Assembly: GCF_033568475.1 (NCBI RefSeq)
Contig: NC_133120.1
Span: forward strand, 91,158,151-91,222,150
Direction of reading: 5' to 3'
Origin: Henckelia pumila
Taxonomy: Eukaryota > Streptophyta > Magnoliopsida > Lamiales > Gesneriaceae
Length of the DNA: 64,000 bases
Shown: piece by piece, positions 47,393-58,954 of the stretch
Layout of the letters: each line of letters starts with the position of its first letter
Position numbering within the stretch: the stretch's first letter is position 1
Notes under the pieces: model-generated
Told to the model about the DNA's origin: nothing
Databases searched by the model: none
The model's input: only the letters and a program-made list of their open reading frames with translations
Program-made: the position numbers and the translations under genes

Positions 47393-48774
47393 TGTAGTAG
47401 CCCGTAATCAAAATCAGTGATTAAGGGATTAATCAACGCTAATTAAATAGATTGGGTAACGGACGGATCGGAAGCTCCGATGCAGGATCGGACGTTCCGA
47501 TCGAGATCGGAAGTTCCGATGCAGGATCGGAAGCTCCGATGGTATTACGTCAGGCATGACATATGGCAGGATCGGAAGCTCCGATCACCCCTATTTGAAG
47601 TCAACCAGTGATATTTTGACACGTGACAGATGAGGATCTTCGGAAGCTCCGACGGCAGGATCGGACGTTCCGATCGAGGAACGGAAGTTCCGATCGTTGT
47701 CTATGAATAGGAGGGCCGAGATTCAGATTTAGACGCACCAATCACCTCTTCTCTCTCGGTTCCTTAGCCTTCTAACTCAGATCTAGAAAATTCTAGGCGT
47801 CCCATCGAGAATCCGGAAGTGGCATAGCGATCCAGGCATCGTAGCGGAGCTGTGGCCTAGTTTTGAGGCAATCGACAGCAAATGGCTAACGACGGACGAA
47901 GGTATTGCTTTTGCTTCCTAAAAATATTTAGGAGTATGCAATAGCTTAGTTAAGGCTTTTAGAGCACTTTAATGATAGTAGTATCATTTGGCAGTGTAGA
48001 GCAGACTATAGGCATGGACCTAGAGTTGGTAGAGCTTGCACTGATTTGAGGTACGAAAGTACTGTTCGAGATATCCTGACTGAGTATGCATGTATTATGT
48101 GACTGCATGGTTTATATGTCATTGATTTATGCTGCATTCATTTGCATACTGAGCTATCTCCTCCGAGATGTCTATTAGTAGGGTTGTACTCTATCCTGTT
48201 AGTGGATGGACTTCAATGGCTTTGGGTCCGATAAATCCACTGGTATTATGGTATGAGAGCCACCTCCTGAAGCGACGGCACAGCGTGCTACATACCAGGG
48301 CCCGGTCTGTCTCTGTTATCTGATCCTTGATCTCGAGTTATAGGGAGTTCACTTTGCATGCATGTATACTCATACTCTTGTACTGAGCATTTTATGCTCA
48401 CGTTTCATACTCTGTGTTTCTGGACACCCTATTCCATGGGGCAGGTTTGCGATTGGATGAGGCAGGTGGATCCAAGAGGGGCTAGGCAGTGGTTACCCAT
48501 ATAATCAACACCTATCTTAGTTTTCAGCTGTTCAGCCGCTTCTCTAGGAGATAGGAGATGTGCTGGAGCTTCGCCTAGGTTTTATTCTGTTGTTATTGGA
48601 TTGATACAACTATTCGATTTGGGTTGTATTATTTTTGGGTATTTACAGATTTCTTGCCTTGGGATTGTATAATGTTTATGTTTTTCCGCAGCTTAATTCT
48701 GATTACCATTTTGATTAAGTTAATTGCATGCCTAAGTTCTGTTTAGTAGGTGATCCAGGTAAGGGTCACTACAT
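47393..48774 (+). repeat. 5' LTR of gypsy element 2
   Basis: It runs TGTAGTAGCCCG...GGGTCACTACA. Positions 47460-47700 hold eight copies of a roughly 18-bp palindromic unit (GATCGGAAGCTCCGAT and variants such as GATCGGACGTTCCGAT). The primer site follows at 48779. Confidence 0.9.
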
Positions 48775-48778
48775 TTAT

Positions 48779-48790
48779 GGTATCAGAGCA
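48779..48790 (+). other. Primer-binding site (tRNA-iMet) of gypsy element 2
   Basis: TGGTATCAGAGC lies four bases after the 5' LTR. Confidence 0.9.
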
Positions 48791-48849
48791 TGCAAAATAT
48801 TCTTGGGATTTAGATTCTACATAAGATAACCGTTAGGTTAATTTTGTAG

Positions 48850-49800
48850 ATGGCAGATCGTGTTGACCAGAGTTCTCATGGCAGTATTGGTGGGCGTTGG
48901 GGTGATGCCGACCAAGAGCCTCGTCGAGAACGCCGCCATCATCATCGAGATGAGGACCGTTTCAGTGTACGTCGATTCTTGCAGATGGGGCCTAAGCCCT
49001 TGTGCGGAGGCGAGTCTCCGAAAGAGGCGGAGAACTGGTTAGACCGCATGGAGACGACTTTTCGAACGTTTCACTGCACCGAGGACCAAAAGATGGAGAT
49101 ACTGGGTTATCTTCTGGATGGACGTGCGCGCAGGTGGTGGAGGTTTAGTTCTGCACCTTTTGTTGCGGCAAGAGGAGTGGCCACCTGGGCCGAATTCCTC
49201 ACAGCTTTCCACAAGCTATATTTTCCTCTTGCACTCCGACAGACGAAGGCAGGTGAGCTTCTGAGCTTGCGGCAGGGAGCTTTGTCTATTGATGAATACC
49301 AGCAGAAGTTCTTTGATCTGTTAGCCTATTGCTCGGAGATTGCCGACAGCTCCGAGATGAAGTATAATCTGTACCTTCAGGGCCTTAACCCTGAGATCCA
49401 TGACCGTGTGGTGGTTGGTGACGACATGTCCTACGAGGGTTTGGTGAGCCGTTGTCACCAGGCGAAGGACAGCATTCGATGGAACAGGTCTTTCTCTCAA
49501 TCGAGACCTGCTAGTTCTTTGGGTCCACATGCCCAATCTTTCAAGAAGTCTGGATCTACTTCTTCTTCCTCTGGCTCTACTGGTGTTGTCCGTTTCGGTA
49601 AGAAAGACAAGTGTGATCACTGTGGGAAAAACCATCCGACCGACCGTTGCCGTAGAGCTTCTGGAGCTTGTTTCCATTGTGTAGAGACTGGTCATATCCG
49701 GAGGGATTATCCACTATCTGGGGGAGGCGGTTCTGGTTCTGGTTCAGGATCTGGTTCTAAGGCCACCGTTCAGCAGAGGTCGCAGGGAGTTTTCATTTGA
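48850..49800 (+). CDS. Gypsy element 2 gag
   Basis: An open 316-residue frame. The capsid-like core includes [50 protein letters not shown] and [20 protein letters not shown]. There are two zinc knuckles: [13 protein letters not shown] and [14 protein letters not shown], the second having lost its last Cys (Y). A Gly/Ser-rich tail follows. The start at 48850 lies 60 bases after the primer site. The frame stops at 49800, where homologues continue into protease. Confidence 0.85.
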   Translation: MADRVDQSSHGSIGGRWGDADQEPRRERRHHHRDEDRFSVRRFLQMGPKPLCGGESPKEAENWLDRMETTFRTFHCTEDQKMEILGYLLDGRARRWWRFSSAPFVAARGVATWAEFLTAFHKLYFPLALRQTKAGELLSLRQGALSIDEYQQKFFDLLAYCSEIADSSEMKYNLYLQGLNPEIHDRVVVGDDMSYEGLVSRCHQAKDSIRWNRSFSQSRPASSLGPHAQSFKKSGSTSSSSGSTGVVRFGKKDKCDHCGKNHPTDRCRRASGACFHCVETGHIRRDYPLSGGGGSGSGSGSGSKATVQQRSQGVFI

Positions 49801-52800
49801 GGCCACGAGCTTCTAGCCAAGTGTTTGCCCTGAGACATGATCAGGCATTGGAGGAGAATGAGCGCAGGTACATTTATGCTTTATGGTATACCTGTTCTTG
49901 TACTTATTGGCACTGGTGCATCTCATTCCTTCATTTCTGCACGTTTTTTAAGAGGCATAAGTTACCTTGCATTGCACTATACGTAGTGATGTCTGTTTCT
50001 ACTCCGACGGGCCAATCTGCTTTGGATAAGCGTCTAGTGATGGGTTGCCCTTTAAAGTTCGAGGGGAACATTCTGTTAGCGAATCTCATGGTTCTTGCGA
50101 TGGACGACTTTGATTGCATTCTGGGAATAGATATGTTGACTACTTATCGAGCTTCAGTGTACTGCTATCAGAGATTAGTACGCTTTCATCCGGAGGGGAG
50201 TGATAGCTGGTTTTTCTATGGAGAGGGAGCGCGACCCCCGATGCCTTTGGTATCAGCTTTGAGAGTCTGTCGAGCTCTAGAGTCTGGCGGAGAAGGTTAC
50301 CTTATCTATGCAGTTGATTTGTCCGCTGAGAGCGTTGGGATAGAGAGCATTTCGGTCGTGGATGAATTTCCAGATGTATTTCCTGATGAGATTCCGGGTT
50401 TTTCTCCTGCTAGGAAAGTCGAGTTTGGCATAGAGTTGATGCCGGGTACTTCGCCTATTTCTCGAGCACCGTATCGTCTGGCTCCGTCAGAGATGCGTGA
50501 GTTGAAGAATCAGCTACAGGACCTTTTGGACAAGGGGTACATTCGTCCTAGTGTATCTCCTTGGGGAGCTCCTATTCTTTTTGTAAAGAAGAAAGATGGG
50601 TCGATGCGGCTGTGCATTGACTATCGACAGCTGAATCGAGTCACTGTGAAGAACAAGTATCCTTTGCCTCGTATTGATGACTTGTTTGATCAGCTGCAGG
50701 GCACTTCAGTTTACTCCAAGATTGACTTTAGATCTGGGTATCATCAGTTGAGAGTCCGAGATCAAGACGTAGCCAAGACTGCATTCCGTACTCGCTATGG
50801 GCATTACTAGTTTCTAGTGATGCCATTTGGTTTGACTAATGCACCGGCTATATTTATGGACCTGATGAACCGTGTCTTCAGGGAGTATTTGGACAAGTTT
50901 TTCGTGGTCTTCATTGACGACATCTTGGTGTATTCGCGTAATACGGAAGAGCATGTTTCTCACTTGCGGTTGGTACTGCAGACTCTTCGGGATGAGCAGT
51001 TGTACGCCAAGCTGAGCAAGTGTGAGTTTTGGATGGATCGAGTGGTCTTTCTTGGCCATATCATATATAGGGAGGGGATTTCTGTTGATCCAAGCAAGAT
51101 TGAGGCGGTGCTTAATTGGTCGTGACCGACGACGGTTGCTGAGATCCGTAGCTTTCTGGGTCTAGCAAGATATTATCGTCGCTTCATTCTGAACTTCTCT
51201 CAGTTAGCTCGACCTTTGACGCAGCTTACCCGCAAGGGTGTGGATTTCGAGTGGTCCTCCGAGTGTGAGGAGAATTTCTGTGAGCTTCGACGACGGTTGA
51301 CTTCTGCGCCAGTGTTGGCATTATCGTCAGGATTTGGAGGGTATGTGGTGTACACTGATGCTTATCTTCAGGGGTTAGGTTGTGTTCTGACTCAGAATGG
51401 GCATGTGATCGCATACGCTTCTAGACAGCTGAAGCTTCACGAGGACAACTACCCAGTCCATGATTTGGAATTGGCATCCATTGTGTTCGCTTTGAAGATC
51501 TGGTGTCATTATCTGTATGGCGAGAAATTTGATATCTTCACCGACCATAAGAGTCTCAAGTATTTGTTCACTCAGGCGGAGTTGAACATGAGGCAGAGAC
51601 GTTGGATGGACTTGCTTAAGGACTATGATTGTGAGATTAAGTACCATTCGGGAGCTGCTAATCTCACCGCTGATGCATTGAGTCGCAAGGTGCGACTATT
51701 CGCACTTCAGACTTGTTCGATGTCTATTGCGATCAGTGACTGTTGTACTTCAGGATATACTTTTAAGCATAAGAAAGGTATGCAGGGTATCCAGATGTTT
51801 GCGATATTATCTGAGCCAGCTTTGTATTCGCGGATTCGAGATGCTCAGATGTCTGATTCGAAGACCCAGCATTTAGCTCGTCTAGCTAACGAGGGTAGCT
51901 CGTCTGGATTTCATTATCAGTCAGATGACTTTCTGTGTTTGTCTGGAAGTCTTGTGATTCCGCAGGATGTAGAGTTGCGAGAGGAGATTTTGTCTCAGGT
52001 GCATCGCACTAAGTTGAGTATTCATCCTGGGAGAAACAAGATGTACAAGGATCTACGTACTCGTTTCTGGTGGAAGGGAATGAAACACAGTGTTTATTAG
52101 TTTGTTTCGAGATGTTTGGTGTGCCAACAGGTCAAGGCAGAGCACCGACGACCTGGAGGATTGCTTCACAGTCTGCCTATTCCTGAATGGAAATGGGAGT
52201 TTATCACAATGGACTTTGTGACCCATTTGCCGGTATCCCCGAGGAACTGTGATGCTATCTGGGTTGTGGTGGACCGACTCACCAAGTCAGCGCATTTCAT
52301 TGCCTATAGCCGGGAGTACAATGTGGATCGTATGGCTCGGTTGTACATTTAGGAGATCGTTCGACTTCATGGAGTGCCTATGAGCATTGTCAGCGATCGG
52401 GACCCCAGGTTTACTTCTAGATTTTGGGGGAGTGTTCAGTGTGCGATGGGTACTACTCTCAGTTTGAGTATTGCCTATTATCCGGAGACTGATGGTCAGT
52501 CAGAGCGCACTATCCGTACTTTGGAGGATATTCTTAGAGCGTGCATCATGGATTTTGGTTCAGCCTGGTAGGATCATTTGCCATTGATCGAGTTCGCATA
52601 CAACAACATCTATCATACTAGTATTGGGATGACACCTTTTGAGGCGTTGTACGGGCGACGTTGTCGTACTCCACTCTTCTGGGAAGAAGTGGGGGAGAGA
52701 CAGTCTGAGGGACCGGAGTTTATCCAGCAGGCGGTAGACATTGTTGATCAGATCAAGAAACAGATTAAGACTGCACATGATCGCCAGGCCAGCTATGCTA

Positions 52801-53242
52801 ACACCAAGCGTAGGCCTTTGCAGTTCTATGTCGGGGAGAAAGTGTTTCTGAGAGTGTCACCTTTTCGCAAAATTCTCAGATTTGGCCTTAAGGGCAAGTT
52901 GTTTCCCAGGTTTATCGGTTTGAGATCTTGGAGAGCATTGGCGATTTGGCTTATCGACTAGCTTTGCCACCGCATCTTTCCAGTATTCACATCGTGTTTC
53001 ACGTATCTCTGTTGCGACGGTATGTGGTGGATGAGTCTCATATTCTGCAGCGGTCTGAGGTTCAGGTGAGCAAGGATTTGACCTATGTTGAGAAACCTAT
53101 TCGTATCTTGGATCATAAGGATAAGGTTTTGCGGAATAAAGTCATTCCTCAGGTTTTAATTCAGTGGCAGCGCCGAGGCACTGAGGAAGATACTTGGGAG
53201 CTTGAGGACAGGATGCGTGAAGACCATCCTGAGTTGTTTTGA
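49797..53242 (+). pseudogene. Gypsy element 2 pol (protease, RT, RNase H, integrase), broken
   Basis: The protease is shifted out of frame and its catalytic motif reads IGTGAS instead of IDTGAS near 49905. RT has [31 protein letters not shown] and FIDDILVYS. RNase H has [16 protein letters not shown] and LTADALSRK. The integrase shows [20 protein letters not shown] and [11 protein letters not shown], and the tail IQWQRRGTEEDTWELEDRMR ends in DHPELF. Stops occur at about 50808 (TAG), 51122 (TGA), 52098 (TAG), 52350 (TAG) and 52569 (TAG), with a frameshift near 52921. Confidence 0.9.
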
Positions 53243-53362
53243 TTTCATTCTTATAGTTGTATTCAGTTGCAAACTCTATAAACGTTTGATTTGAATAAAG
53301 AATGTTTCTGATTTCTGTATTACATTCGGTACTTAAGATCTGATTTCGAGGACAAAATATCT

Positions 53363-53376
53363 TAAGTGGGGGAGAA
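53363..53376 (+). other. Polypurine tract of gypsy element 2
   Basis: AAGTGGGGGAGAA directly precedes the 3' LTR. Confidence 0.85.
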
Positions 53377-54088
53377 TGTAGTAGCCCGTAACCAAAATCA
53401 GTGATTAAGAGATTAATCAACGCTAATTAAATAGATTGGGTATCGGACGGATCGGAAGCTCCGATGCAGGATCGGAAGCTCCGATGGTATTACGTCAGGC
53501 ATGAAATATGGCAGGATCGGAAGCTCCGATCACCCCTATCCGAAGTCAACCAGTGATATTTTGACACATGGGAGATGAGGATCTTCTGAAGCTCCGATTG
53601 CAGGATCGGACGTTCCGATCGAGGAACGGAAGTTCCGATCGTTGTCTATAAATAGGAGGGCCGAGATTCAGATTTAGACGCACCAATCACCTCTTCTCTC
53701 TTGATTCCTTAGCATTCTAACTCAGATCTAGGGAATTCTAGGCGTCCCATCGGGAATTCGGAAGTGGCATAGCGATCTAGGCATCGTAGCGGAGCTGTGG
53801 CCTAGTTTTGAGGCAATCAACAGCAAAGGGCTAACGACGGACGAAGGTATAGCTTTTGATTTCTAAAAATATTTAGGAGTATGCAATAGCTTAGTTAAGG
53901 CTTTTAGAGCACTTTAATGATAGTAGTATCATTTGGCAGTGTAGAGCAGACTATAGGCATGGACCTAGAGTTGGTAGAGCTTGCACTGATTTGAGATACG
54001 AAAGTACAGTTCGAGATATTCTGACTGAGTATGCATGTATTATGTGACTGCATGGTTTATATGTCATTGATTTATGCTGCATTCATTT
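53377..54088 (+). repeat. 3' LTR of gypsy element 2, truncated
   Basis: It matches the 5' LTR from TGTAGTAGCCCG but lacks two adjacent palindromic units (six instead of eight) and ends where element 3 is inserted. Confidence 0.85.
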
Positions 54089-56085
54089 TGTAACGCCCTG
54101 TTTTTATCTTAAATGAGTTTATTTGAGTTAATCAGAGATTACAGAGTTCTCGAGCCGGTTTGATTTTGATCAGGGTCCTTTTTGCAAATTTTGGAAATTT
54201 CAGGGACTAAAACACAAATATTGATTTTTATATATTATCTACACATTTGTTTGACTTGGAAATCATTTCATCCTCTTCCCTAAATCGAGCTCCTCCATTG
54301 AAGACGCCTTCAAGCTTTTCCAAGCTTCCAGATTTCCTCCCGAGCTCGATCCGGCCGTTAGAAATTATTTCTGAAGGCAGATTAGTGATCACTGCAGTGA
54401 GAGCTCCGTTATACCGTAAGTATTTCTCCGATCAGATATGTTTTGTTTTTCGAAGGTTGTTAGAATCGATCTAGATTCTAGTATGTTGTTCTTGGCGGAG
54501 TTCTGATCGTTTATTATCTGTCGGTTTTGAATTAGAGCGACGTTTGGAATTGTTATGATTTTTGGAAGCTATTTTCGAAAATCATGATTTTGAGATTTGT
54601 TGGGTTTGTCTTGTTGTTATTGTATTAGCATTGAATTGAGTTGATATCGCTATTGAACTGCTGTCTGCGTTGTCGGTTTGTTCAGTTTATAGCCGTTATG
54701 CCGTCGGTTTGAGTTTTGGGGATTTCGAACCATTATTGAGTTGTTGAACTTGGCTTGTAAGTCGATCTTGGTAATTGATCTTTGATTTGTATCTGAATAG
54801 ATTCGTTTGGAGTTTGTCAAGACCGTGTTAGCAGCATTGTTCGTCAAGAGTTGGACGAAGATCGGTAAAGAGATTTCCTTGAACCGTTGTTTGTTGTTTA
54901 GGTTGTATAGTTGTTGATACAATATTTTGTTGTAGCTTGTTCGGAGTTGGATCTACGACATTGAAAGGTAAAAGCAGACATCGATAGCGGGATAGCATAC
55001 TCGGGACAGTTGGTTCTCGAGTTTCCCTTAAAAGCACATACTTGCATCTACACTCATTCTAGCATGAGGAACTTGTGTTCTGTTGTTTTGATTGAGCTTT
55101 TGTTATATGGCTATGTTTTATATTTCTGTTATGCATTCATCTTGAGCCAATCTTGTTTTCAGCGGGCAGAACCGCCCTTTTTGTTTAGACGTTTGGGAAC
55201 TATGATTGAGTGGCCTAGGTCGTAGTCGTTTCGCCTAGTGCTAGCATAATCATTATAGTTGCTCAAAGTTTAGAGGAGTGGGATACGTGGCACCACCTCG
55301 ATTGGGTGAGTCGGTGAGTCGTTACGTAATCTTACCCTCGGGATCCCAAAAGCACAGCAGCAATCCCTAGTTTATCAGATTTGATATCCCGGTTTAAAGA
55401 CATGCATTTCATTACGTTGTCAGGGATTTCGTCGTTGTCTTGAAAGCATGATTATTGTTGTATTACTTGTTATGTTGCTTTTACTGGGATTATCATTCTC
55501 ACCGGTTATCTGGCTGTTGCTTTGTTTTGTATGTGTACTTGGCAACAGGTGGGGCAGGATCAAGTCAGAAGAGGCATGATTAGCTTTGAGGGAATGATGT
55601 AGAAGTGAGACTCGGTTTAGAAGTCTTGTTAGCATGACAATCTAGCTTATGTTTTGAAGCATGTTAAGAACTTGAACTTGGACTGGAAGTGGTCTTGCTT
55701 GTGGTTAGAACTCTTGTATTCGGCTTGTAATAGCTAGCATCGATGCGTGTTCTTCACTTGTATGTATTTAAATGCTATGTTGTTGGATATATATTAGTTG
55801 GATCATGTTAGAGTTTTTTTGGTTATGTTATTGCACTTTTGGAGGCTTGTTTTGAGCCAATTCAGCAGGTCATGCGCGCCCGCGCGTCCCGCACTTCGTT
55901 TCGGAAGTTTTGGGCAGAGCTTCAGGCACGCCCGCGCCTCGGGTGGCGCGCCCGTGCGAGGGCTTGGGCAGGACGCCATGCACGCCTACGAGTCCCCTTT
56001 TTTTAAAAAAAAAAATGCTCTTGGCTTTTAATTGCTTACTTATTGAATTACTCCTTTAATTGTTGTTTAGAACCGAGGTCTCACA
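54089..56085 (+). repeat. 5' LTR of gypsy element 3
   Basis: It runs TGTAACGCCCTG...GAGGTCTCACA and has the same family ends and length as the LTRs of element 1. Near its 3' end (55868-55998) is a GC-rich block of GCGCGCCCGCGCG-type motifs, at the place where element 1 LTRs hold CGCTCGATCGG palindromes. Confidence 0.85.
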
Positions 56086-56090
56086 TTAAG

Positions 56091-56102
56091 TGGTATCAGA
56101 GC
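56091..56102 (+). other. Primer-binding site (tRNA-iMet) of gypsy element 3
   Basis: TGGTATCAGAGC lies five bases after the LTR. Confidence 0.9.
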
Positions 56103-56385
56103 ATTAAGATTCTTGGTCGAACTAGAGTGAGCGGGTAGATCGAGTCTGCGTGTATTGGCTCCTCGCATGTGTTTGAATTATTTTAACTGTGTACTTAATT
56201 CCATGCGAGCATGCTTTATTATTGAGAATTATTGAATTACATGGTTATGTGATTTAAATTATAAATCATGATCTACTTGAAATATAACTGTTTCTGTTAT
56301 CGACTGGTATCCGGTATTCCAAGCGGTTGTAAGGGCACTGATTGTAGCGATTGAGATATCTCGTGTCCTAACCTTTGATTATCAG

Positions 56386-57084
56386 ATGGGTCCTCGTCGA
56401 GTGATAAACAGAAACACACCGCCAGTTATCCCTGCAACTGAGCAAGCTAGCACTGAAGTTGATCAGTTGGATGCTTCAGCAACGCCTTTGGAAACCTTTT
56501 TGAAGAGGTTTCAGTCGTTCAATCCGCCATTATTGATGAGTTCAGAAAATCCAGTTGACTGCGAGAGTTGGTTGGATGATATTGATCAGCTATTCGATTC
56601 CATTGATTACACAGATGACCGCAGAATCAGGTTAGTCATTCATCAGCTACGTGGGGTTGCTAAGAGCTGGTGGATCATGAAAAAGAAAGCAATAGAGAAT
56701 AGAGGTACGGAAGTTACTTGGACTCTTTTTAAATCTGAATTCTATAAGCGGTTTTTCCCTATCTCGTACCGTAAGGACAAAGGAGCAGAATTTGCCAATT
56801 TGAGACAAGGGAATCTGAACATCGAAGAGTACGTTGGCAAGTTTGATAGTCTGTTGCGTTTTGCACCACTAATTGCCGGAGATGAAGAAGCTAAGGCAGA
56901 TCATTTCATAAATGGCTTGAATCCTGACATCTTCACTTTGATGAACACTGCTAGGCCAAACAACTTTGCGGATGCCATGAATCATGCAAAGGGAGCAGAA
57001 GCAGGCTTGTGGAGGCAAAGAGGTAATCAGGTAGCACCTCAGCAGCAGAGGCAGTATCAGAACCAACCCTCTCAGTATCAGAAT
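56386..57084 (+). pseudogene. Gypsy element 3 gag, cut by copia insertion
   Basis: An open frame from MGPRRVINRNTPPVIPATE through CESWLDDIDQLFDSIDYTDD, FKSEFYKRFFPISYRKDKG and KFDSLLRFAPLIAGDEEAKA to a Q-rich linker at RQYQNQPSQYQN. There the copia LTR starts (57085), and any continuation is read into copia sequence. It is the least damaged gag of this family in the window and is homologous to element 1 gag. The rest of element 3 lies beyond the window. Confidence 0.9.
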
Positions 57085-58926
57085 TGTTGGAGAACGGTGA
57101 TCAGATCAATCAGGATTGATACCCGGTGCAGCGGAAGTTTAAAATTTTTTATATGGAAGGATTCCATAATGGGTATCAAAACTTTACGATTAAATTGTGT
57201 GTGTAAAAATTAAATAACAATTATAAATTTTTACCTCAAATCTCGAATCGAGATTATGAACACCAACAGATTGCTCTGCTCTTGTTGTATCTCCCAGGAA
57301 CTGATGGACGAACTGTTCTTTAATCAGGTCCACGAACAGAGATTTAATCCCTCTGATAGATTGCACTAGAAAATCTATCAGAAGTTTCTACGAAGAGAAT
57401 TAACGAATTTGATCCGTTAAACCAGACTGTAATTCAAAATTCACAGACTGGATTTTTCCCGAGCAGAGGGGAGGGGGCGGCCACTATTTGAGAGAAAACT
57501 AGGGTTTTTCGAAAATTGTGACCTGTTGTGTGTAATTTCTGTACTGCAATAACTTATTTATAATGTAGGCCGCTAACAGCTTAGGGCCCATTAGTCATAA
57601 GTTCAAGCCCGACAAGCAAAGCCCGCATTTTCAGAAATTAATATAAAATTCATCATGACTCCGATTGATAAACCGATTTCACCAATGTGCACAGAAACCA
57701 TTTCTGCACCTTTTAAAGTCAAGATAAATTTTTCTGAATCCGAATTCAGTGATTTCCAAAAATGCTCATCCCTATGTCATTTTAGAAAATCTTACTCCTC
57801 TACTCTTAAATAAGAAGTCCAACTTCTTTGTTCATTAAATTTAACTCTTTAAATTTAACTATCTCAATGGGGATTAAAAATCTATTACTCTTTGTGACCC
57901 TCAATGGTTCAGGGATACAGCTAGCCGTGGGCTCACAACTCCTTGTGACTCGGAACAACAATTTCCAACTTGCCCATCGAATCATGGTAAGAGCGCCTAG
58001 CAACATCGCCCCATGATTCCCTAGGTATCACTGATAGTGCCTGCAAGAACCAATAGATTTTGGTTAGCTTACAGTACGGTCCCTTCATCCATATATCCCG
58101 ATCGAATCAACAATCATTGGTAAATCGACAGTCGTTCGAGATTCGATAACTATGCAATACATCTTGAAGATCAAATAGTGACATCGCATGTGTTACTAAG
58201 AAACCATTTCTTAAAACACATCATGTACTCTGGCCAGAGATTCGTCACACTAATATCTCCTCAGATCGCATAGGATATCCACACTCGCAAGTATGTGGTG
58301 AATCCTTGACAACAAAGCATCGACTCCTATATGTGTTGTAACTGTACCCAATCCCGACACCTGATGACCCCAATAGAGTCGGTAAATGAGTCAAAGCACA
58401 GTACAATCATATAGAGTCTCAATGATGTTTCAAGTAGTAAGGACTAATGGTGTACAACCAAAACCGCGGACTTTATCCACTCGATAAGTGATAACTACTT
58501 GGAAAGTTCGGATAGGGTAGTTCGATCATGCATCATATGAATATCCATTTGCATGCTTCGAACATCTCTATGTTCCCTACCAATGAAACGTGGTACTCAG
58601 CATCGCAAATGCTAGTCTCAAACTCGAGCGATCCTTATCCTTATTATCGGACGGCTCAATCGACTAGGAACAGTTTAGAATATACAGTGACTATAAGATG
58701 TGTTTCATGATAGACATCCCCATGTTCTACCACATCTTACATACACTATAGTATATTCAAGGTCTTTATCAAAACAACAATAGTATATCACAATATAACA
58801 ATATGAAGAAAGATAAAGTCATTGCCATTAATAAAAGTGTAAATTATATAAAACAAAAGATTGTTTATACAAAGAGTCATCAAAGCCCTTAGCCACAAGT
58901 TGGCTCACCGGGCACCCACTCTTTCA
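57085..58926 (-). repeat. 3' LTR of the copia element
   Basis: The plus strand reads TGTTGGAGAACGG...CACTCTTTCA, so TG...CA. The polypurine tract follows at 58927-58945 (minus strand GGCAAGTGGGAGAT). The left flank AGAAT (57080-57084) should be the target duplication; its partner lies outside the window. Confidence 0.8.
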
Positions 58927-58954
58927 ATCTCCCACTTGCCCTAAAGCCAACTAG

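Larger units (their letters stand above)
47393..54088 (+). mobile_element. Ty3/gypsy element 2 (chromovirus-like), 3' LTR truncated by element 3
   Basis: Plus-strand order: LTR, primer site, gag, protease, RT, RNase H, integrase, polypurine tract (53363-53376), 3' LTR from 53377. The 3' LTR stops at 54088 where element 3 begins (ATTCATTT / TGTAACG); the 5' LTR continues ATTCATTTGCATAC at that point. At least five nonsense changes and two frameshifts make it defective. Confidence 0.9.

Noticed and set aside
47067..47420. 117-residue ORF before gypsy element 2
   Set aside because: It runs into the LTR, lacks any recognised motif and its first part is low-complexity.
47460..47700. Palindrome array as a CRISPR array or as heat-shock elements
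   Set aside because: Units are close palindromes without unique spacers in a plant LTR, and the GAA and TTC halves are one base apart (GGAAGTTCC) instead of the two needed for a heat-shock element.
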